Positions 59,133-64,000 of a stretch of 64,000 nucleotides of DNA are shown here, piece by piece. Numbering within the stretch: the first letter of the stretch is position 1; each line of letters starts with the position of its first letter. This DNA comes from an uncultured Lachnospiraceae bacterium (GTDB lineage Bacteria; Bacillota; Clostridia; Lachnospirales; Lachnospiraceae). Position numbers and translations under genes: made by a program. The stretch lies in assembly GCA_900546495.1 (NCBI GenBank), contig URDN01000009.1:5024-69023 (forward strand). The letters run 5' to 3'. Below the pieces are notes generated by a model. That model did not search any database, had not been told where the DNA came from, and worked only from the letters and a program-made list of their open reading frames with translations.

Positions 59133-59803
59133 GCGCCCAGTCCTGCCTTTTTTGCATGTTCATAAATTGCTTCCACAACTTCATCAATATTAAGATCAGA
59201 AGAATCCAGCATTACCGCATCCTCTGCTGCCTTCAATGGTGCGATCTCGCGATGCATATCACGGTAATCACGCTCGCTGATATCTTTCTCAATCTCTGCC
59301 AGATTGCACTGTTCTCCTTTTGCTGCCAGTTCATCATAACGGCGTTTTGCACGTACTTCCACACTGGCAGTCAGGAATATTTTCAGCTGGGCATTTGGCA
59401 GAACACACGTTCCGATATCTCTGCCATCCATAATGACATTGTGTTGTGCTGCCATATCCTGCTGCAGACTTAACAGTTTTGCCCGGACAAATCCATAGCC
59501 ACTGGTGGCAGATGCCATATTGCCAACTTCCTCCTGGCGGATCTTATCAGAAATATCTTCACCGTTTAACAACACCTTCTGCACGCCGTTTTCATAAGCA
59601 AGTGCAACGGAAATGTCATCACAGGCTTCCTTTATTTTTTCTTCTTCCTCTGCCCTGATGCCATGCTGTAAAAAATAGTATCCCATAGCACGGTACATGG
59701 CACCGGTATCCACATAAATAAAGGATATTTTTTTTGCCAGTTTTTTCGCAATGGTACTTTTGCCGGCACCTGCCGGTCCATCGATCGCAATGTTAAAACT
59801 CAT
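59129..59803 (-). CDS. cmk: Cytidylate kinase
   Basis: 224 residues from ATG 59803. Walker A IAIDGPAGAGKSTIAKKLAK at the N-terminus, IYVDTGAMYRAMGYY, and MDGRDIGTCVLP, all typical of CMP kinase. It phosphorylates CMP/dCMP. Four-base overlap with ispH. The cmk-ispH-rpsA order is common in Clostridia. Confidence 0.95.
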   Translation of the reverse strand: MSFNIAIDGPAGAGKSTIAKKLAKKISFIYVDTGAMYRAMGYYFLQHGIRAEEEEKIKEACDDISVALAYENGVQKVLLNGEDISDKIRQEEVGNMASATSGYGFVRAKLLSLQQDMAAQHNVIMDGRDIGTCVLPNAQLKIFLTASVEVRAKRRYDELAAKGEQCNLAEIEKDISERDYRDMHREIAPLKAAEDAVMLDSSDLNIDEVVEAIYEHAKKAGLGA

Positions 59804-59953
59804 ATGTTCCAAACCTCTCTTATCTATTTTTATCGTTTTTTCACCAAATTTATCATTCTTCTGCCAAGAAACACCCGCATTGGTTTATTCGCCCTACTTT
59901 ATCTGCATACTTTTATCACAAACCATATCAGGCAGGTCTTATATTTCATAAAA

Positions 59954-61201
59954 TCATTCAATGCTGATGCCTGCCAGATACCCCGTAGACCACGCAATCT
60001 GCAAGTTAAACCCTCCGGTCACCGCATCCACATCCAGCATCTCGCCGCACAGATACAATCCCTGTACCAGCTTTGACTCCATCGTAGACGGTTTTACTTC
60101 TTTTACCTTGATACCGCCTCTTGTGATAATAGCTTCTTCCATTTTTCCAAGTCCTGTGATAGTACCCGGAAAATGCTTCAGCAGCATCAGAAGTCGATGT
60201 CGTTCTTCTCTGGTGACAGAATGTACTTTTTTCTCTGGATCAATACCGGACAGTTCGATCAGTACCGGCATCAATTTTGCTGGAACCAGTCCGTGCAGGG
60301 CATTCTTAAACTGCCGATTTATATTTTCCGCAAAATCACGCTGCAGACGTTTATCCAACTGTTCTTCCTCCAGCGCCGGTTTCAGGTCGATCTCAAAAGC
60401 CAACTCCTGCTTCATATATTTATCCGGAATATAGCTGCTTGCTGTCAGCACTAACGGTCCACTGATTCCCTGATGGGTAAAGAGCATTTCTCCAAACTCG
60501 GAATATAACGTCTTTTTCCCGGATTTTACAGTAAGTGTTACATTTTTTAAAGATAATCCCTGTAATTGCGAAATATAATCTTCTGCCGTTGTCATTCCAA
60601 TCAGGGACGGGCGTAACTCAGTAACGGTATGTCCCAGCTTTTTACACAAGTCAAATCCACTTCCGTCAGAACCTGTTGTGGGATAAGACACTCCGCCACA
60701 GGCAACCACTACTGCATCATATTCTGACACCTGATTTTTCTGGTGGGTATCATGGCAATCCCATCGAAGTCCCGTTACTTTTGTACCGTCACTTAAAATC
60801 TCCCGCACCTTTGTATTCAGACAGACACACACCTTTTTCCTGCGCAATTCCTCTGTCAGCACACGGATCACATCCGATGCATGATCTGACTGCGGGAATA
60901 CACGATTGCCACGTTCCGTCTTCATCTTCAGTCCAAGCTGTTCAAAATAATCCATCGTCGCATGATTGTCAAAGGTATAGATCGCACTGTATAAAAATTT
61001 TTCATTTTTCATGACTGCCGCAAACAGGTCTTCCGTGTCACAGGCATTGGTCAGATTGCACCGTCCCTTTCCTGTAATATAAATCTTTTTTCCTAGTTTT
61101 TCATTCTGCTCATACAGTGTTACCTGATGCCCGTTTCCGGCTGCAGTACACGCTGCCATCATTCCGGCTGCGCCGCCGCCGATTACTGCCACATTGCTCA
61201 T
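59954..61201 (-). CDS. FAD-dependent oxidoreductase, BaiN/HI0933 family
   Basis: 415 residues. N-terminal dinucleotide motif VAVIGGGAAGMMAACTAAGN, GKKIYITGKGRCNLTNAC typical of HI0933-type flavoproteins, VVVACGGVSYPTTGSDGSGF, and a C-terminal GLYLCGEMLDVDAVTGGFNL. Substrate is not settled; one relative (BaiN) was assigned to bile-acid metabolism. It lies upstream of cmk with a ~150-base gap. Confidence 0.9.
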   Translation of the reverse strand: MSNVAVIGGGAAGMMAACTAAGNGHQVTLYEQNEKLGKKIYITGKGRCNLTNACDTEDLFAAVMKNEKFLYSAIYTFDNHATMDYFEQLGLKMKTERGNRVFPQSDHASDVIRVLTEELRRKKVCVCLNTKVREILSDGTKVTGLRWDCHDTHQKNQVSEYDAVVVACGGVSYPTTGSDGSGFDLCKKLGHTVTELRPSLIGMTTAEDYISQLQGLSLKNVTLTVKSGKKTLYSEFGEMLFTHQGISGPLVLTASSYIPDKYMKQELAFEIDLKPALEEEQLDKRLQRDFAENINRQFKNALHGLVPAKLMPVLIELSGIDPEKKVHSVTREERHRLLMLLKHFPGTITGLGKMEEAIITRGGIKVKEVKPSTMESKLVQGLYLCGEMLDVDAVTGGFNLQIAWSTGYLAGISIE

Positions 61202-61270
61202 TCAATTTCTCCGATTTTCACTCATTTTTCTTATTTGCAGAATCGCTGATTTTAAAATTCTGCATGGTAA

Positions 61271-62218
61271 TTATTCATTTTTTTCGGGATTCTCCCGGTC
61301 TATGTGTTCTACTTTGCCATAACGCATCTTCATATGGTCATCAATATAATTGATCTCATCGCTTTCGTAAACCTGATATTCGTCCCAGATATCTTCCAGT
61401 GTCTCCAGCGTTTCTGCCACTTCATTCTGTTTTCTCATGCACAGGGCAACAATCAGCGCGTTGATGACACTCAAAGGTGCCACCAGAGAATCCACGATGG
61501 ATGCCATATCACTCTTTGCAATCAGATTGCAGGAAGAATACAGATTCATCGGGGAATGTACGCTATCTGTCAGTGTAATCACTTTTGCATTCCGATTGTT
61601 GGCAAATTCCATGGCTTTTAATGTCCGCATGGAATACCGCGGAAAACTGATACCAATGATCACATCATCCTCACTGATCCGCACCATCTGTTCAAAAAGT
61701 TCACTGGAACTGCTGGTATGAAGCAGATGCACATTATCAAACATCAGATTAAAATAAAAAGACATAAAGCTTGCCAAAGATGCACAGCTTCGGATTCCGA
61801 CAATATAAATATGTTTTGCATTCAAAATGATATCCAGAGCCGCTTCAAAAGCATTCTGATCAATATGATCCAAGGTACTTTTAATTTTCTCTGCATCTGA
61901 TTGTAATACAGTATCAAGGATTTTAGACTGGCTGATTCTTCCGTAAGTGACTTCCATGCGCTGAATGGAATTCAACTTATTCCGCACAAGCTCTTCCAGT
62001 GCCTTCTGAAATTCCGGATACCCGCGATATCCCAGATGTGTTGCAAACCGCACCACGGTAGATTCACTGACACCGACAACTTTCCCCAGTTTTTCCGCTG
62101 TCAGAAATACAGCTTTGTCATAGTTATCGGTAATGTATGTGGACAGTAACTTCTGTCCCTTGCTCATACTGCTGTACTTTTCATTGATCCTGTTAATCAA
62201 TTCATTTGAATTATTCAT
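61271..62218 (-). CDS. MurR/RpiR-family transcription regulator
   Basis: 315 residues from ATG 62218 after GGAGAAGAGAA. N-terminal RpiR helix-turn-helix (LGKVVGVSESTVVRFATHLG) and a SIS sugar-phosphate-binding domain (KHIYIVGIRSCASLASFMSF; VIGISFPRYSMRTLKAMEFA). The immediate neighbours are not sugar genes, so the ligand is unknown. Confidence 0.9.
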   Translation of the reverse strand: MNNSNELINRINEKYSSMSKGQKLLSTYITDNYDKAVFLTAEKLGKVVGVSESTVVRFATHLGYRGYPEFQKALEELVRNKLNSIQRMEVTYGRISQSKILDTVLQSDAEKIKSTLDHIDQNAFEAALDIILNAKHIYIVGIRSCASLASFMSFYFNLMFDNVHLLHTSSSSELFEQMVRISEDDVIIGISFPRYSMRTLKAMEFANNRNAKVITLTDSVHSPMNLYSSCNLIAKSDMASIVDSLVAPLSVINALIVALCMRKQNEVAETLETLEDIWDEYQVYESDEINYIDDHMKMRYGKVEHIDRENPEKNE

Positions 62219-62329
62219 TTCTCTTCTCCATTTTTCAAGAATACGACATATATTCTTTATAATGCGTGTCAAACGTTCTGCCGCATCACGCTTAGTTACT
62301 AGTATACCTCAATTCTTCGCCGGAAACAA

Positions 62330-63592
62330 TTAGAACTTCCACTTTAGCAAAACCTCCCACAGACACCATGGATAATTCAGATCAAAAAGGCTTTCATCTG
62401 CAAGGATTCTGCGGGTTAATACCGGAATGCCATTCCACAAAATTTCTTCTGTTGCAACCACATCTCCCACGGACACCGGAAGTGAAAGTTCCTTTGGTAT
62501 CTGTATATTCGCCGTGATCTCATCGCTGTCTGAAACAAGCATCTGCATTTCACAGGCTTCTTTTGTCACAGGCAACGTATCTATAAAATAATAATGGTTT
62601 TTGCCAAATGTCTTTACCACAGTCCGGTTTAGGTCTATGGTCTGATGTTCTTCCTCTTTTAAAATTGTTCGTGTTTCATAATGTTCGTTTCCGTATGAAA
62701 TCAATGCTTTGGAATCTTCCCATTTATAATTCTTGTGATTTGGCCAACCGCATGCCAGCAGTGCAAAAGTATATGTACGATCATTTTGACGATACGCTCC
62801 CACATAGCAATACCCCGCTTTTACCGTAAAACCGGTTTTTCCGGAAATCACTCCGTTTACCATAGAAAGCAGCGCATTATAATTATTCAAGGATACCTGA
62901 AATGTCCCGTCGATACTGCCGATTGTTTTTGATGTCGTTTCCGTAATTTCCAGAAATTTATCATTTTGAATACAGACTGCCATGATCAGACTAAGGTCAT
63001 ACGCAGTTGTCTGATGTGCTCCTTTCGTATCGGAACGATCCAGTCCGTTCGGTGTCACGAAATGCGTGTTCTGGCATCCAAGTTCTACTGCCCGTTCATT
63101 CATCTGTTTTGCAAAGACTTCCACGCTTCCCGACACATGCTCCGCAATTGCCACCGCCGTGTCATTGTGCGATTCCAGCATCAGAGAATACAGCAGATCA
63201 TTCAGTACAAACTGCGTTCCCTTCGGACATCCAAGCCGTACTTTTGGCATACTGCAGGCATGCTCTGAAAATGTTACTGTATCATTAAGTTTTCCACTTT
63301 CAATTGCCAGCAGGCAGGTCATAATCTTGGTTGTACTGGCATTTGCCCTAGGCACGCCGGCATCTTTTCCGTACAGGATCCGCCCGGTATCTGCATCTGT
63401 CAAAACCGCACTTTGTGCATACAGATTCAGATCATCCCTGTGAAAATCTGCAAACTTCTGAGTGATCTCTTCTGGGGAAAATCCGGACGCTGCATATCCG
63501 TTTTCTATCAAAATAGCACATATTAAAATTGTGGTAAAAAGCACACGCAAAAACATTCGTCTATGAGATTTGAAGGCAAAGTGATTTTTCAT
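62330..63592 (-). CDS. D-alanyl-D-alanine carboxypeptidase (DacF-like)
   Basis: 420 residues with an N-terminal signal sequence (LFTTILICAILIENGYAASG). Penicillin-binding motifs: ASTTKIM (SxxK), ESHNDTA (SxN), SGKTGFT (KTG). A C-terminal beta domain and a hydrophobic/amphipathic end (DLNYPWCLWEVLLKWKF) probably anchor it to the membrane. It trims the terminal D-Ala of peptidoglycan stem peptides. Confidence 0.92.
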   Translation of the reverse strand: MKNHFAFKSHRRMFLRVLFTTILICAILIENGYAASGFSPEEITQKFADFHRDDLNLYAQSAVLTDADTGRILYGKDAGVPRANASTTKIMTCLLAIESGKLNDTVTFSEHACSMPKVRLGCPKGTQFVLNDLLYSLMLESHNDTAVAIAEHVSGSVEVFAKQMNERAVELGCQNTHFVTPNGLDRSDTKGAHQTTAYDLSLIMAVCIQNDKFLEITETTSKTIGSIDGTFQVSLNNYNALLSMVNGVISGKTGFTVKAGYCYVGAYRQNDRTYTFALLACGWPNHKNYKWEDSKALISYGNEHYETRTILKEEEHQTIDLNRTVVKTFGKNHYYFIDTLPVTKEACEMQMLVSDSDEITANIQIPKELSLPVSVGDVVATEEILWNGIPVLTRRILADESLFDLNYPWCLWEVLLKWKF

Positions 63593-63734
63593 ATATACCT
63601 ATCCTTTTCCTGTTTTTCACTATTTTACGTGTTCCGGAACAGATTCAGAACGAAAAGTAAGAAAGTGCTTCTCACCTGCACATTTTTCCTTTTTTCACAG
63701 AAAATTTTGATTTTATTCCGAACAACCTTCAGAA

Positions 63735-63773
63735 CAGCAAAAACAGGAGCCAGTGTGAAGACTGACTCCTGTT
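63735..63773 (-). terminator. Terminator of the right-edge hydrogenase gene
   Basis: AACAGGAG ... CTCCTGTT stem (63742-63749 with 63766-63773), then TTTTTG on the minus strand. Confidence 0.75.
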
Positions 63774-63797
63774 ATAAATTTTTCCTTTTCTATGCAT

Positions 63798-64000
63798 TTA
63801 TCTCTGATTTGGCATTTTCCATGCTTCATGATCCGTATGTAACAATTCATGAGATTTGTGAGATAACGGTTTTTCAAAGAAATCCTCATAAGCTTTGATA
63901 ACAGCAGGATTTTCATGTGAGAAACGAAGTGGATTCTTCTTATCCAGATGATACAGATTTCGTCCACGTACATCTGCAAGCTCCACACCGTCGTTGATTG
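63798..64000 (-). CDS. [FeFe] hydrogenase, C-terminal part (cut by window edge)
   Basis: The last 67 codons of a gene that continues past position 64000. The small-subunit-like tail of group A hydrogenases is clear: GRNLYHLDKKNPLRFSHENP and PLSHKSHELLHTDH. It resembles the end of the enzyme at 40501-42246 but is a separate gene, so the strain has at least two catalytic [FeFe] hydrogenases. Confidence 0.85.
   Translation of the reverse strand, partial: INDGVELADVRGRNLYHLDKKNPLRFSHENPAVIKAYEDFFEKPLSHKSHELLHTDHEAWKMPNQR

Overview
The window looks like the chromosome of an anaerobic, spore-lineage Firmicute of the Lachnospiraceae type. The reasons are the moderate-to-low GC, strong AGGAGG ribosome binding sites, a complete Rnf complex, a HndABCD-type electron-bifurcating [FeFe] hydrogenase, and the gene order sensory hydrogenase - SpoIIE-type phosphatase - miaB. 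Genus cannot be fixed from the sequence alone.

Positions 1 to about 31,365 are the right-hand part of a siphovirus prophage; its left end lies outside the window. The late genes run leftward on the minus strand: late activator, three Ig-like/accessory proteins, HNH, TerS, TerL, portal, ClpP-type protease, HK97 capsid, connectors, major tail protein, frameshifted tail chaperones, tape measure and distal tail protein (cut by the window edge). The early region (15.3-25.4 kb, minus) carries SSB, ParB, ParA, a VRR-NUC nuclease, a rolling-circle (HUH) Rep, a cysteine-rich hexapeptide-repeat protein, a CAU tRNA and a lipoprotein. At 25.4-31.3 kb is the lysogeny block: a divergent switch with 17-bp palindromic operators, a LexA/CI-like repressor followed directly by a SIR2-domain gene, and a large serine integrase. 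The integrase lies beside the prophage-chromosome junction, which cuts miaB after codon ~56.

Positions 31.4-64 kb are host chromosome. First come a putative H2-sensing [FeFe] hydrogenase (PAS domain) and its PP2C/SpoIIE phosphatase. Next is a five-gene dlt-like operon (MBOAT, SGNH/DltD-like, amino-acid adenylating enzyme, fold-III PLP decarboxylase, carrier protein). Precedent from BtrK suggests it may decarboxylate an amino acid on the carrier before putting it on a cell-surface polymer. Then comes the bifurcating hydrogenase operon with an embedded HATPase gene. Facing it across a promoter region with a Rex-like operator is a DRTGG / HATPase / hydrogenase-like / DRTGG / PHP cluster. After this are ynzC-like, proB, the rnfCDGEAB operon, a YprB-like nuclease, and cmk-ispH-rpsA in one operon with a BaiN-type flavoprotein gene just upstream. 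The window ends with an RpiR regulator, a D,D-carboxypeptidase and the 3' end of another [FeFe] hydrogenase.

Together the host part is an energy-conservation neighbourhood: ferredoxin/NADH/H2 exchange (Hnd), ferredoxin-driven ion pumping (Rnf), and a probable redox/H2 sensing layer (Rex site, sensory hydrogenase, phosphatase, HATPases). The least described parts are the decarboxylase-containing dlt-like operon, two related prophage hairpins whose stems change sequence but keep pairing, two matched micro-operons for 39-residue peptides, and the repressor-SIR2 operon.
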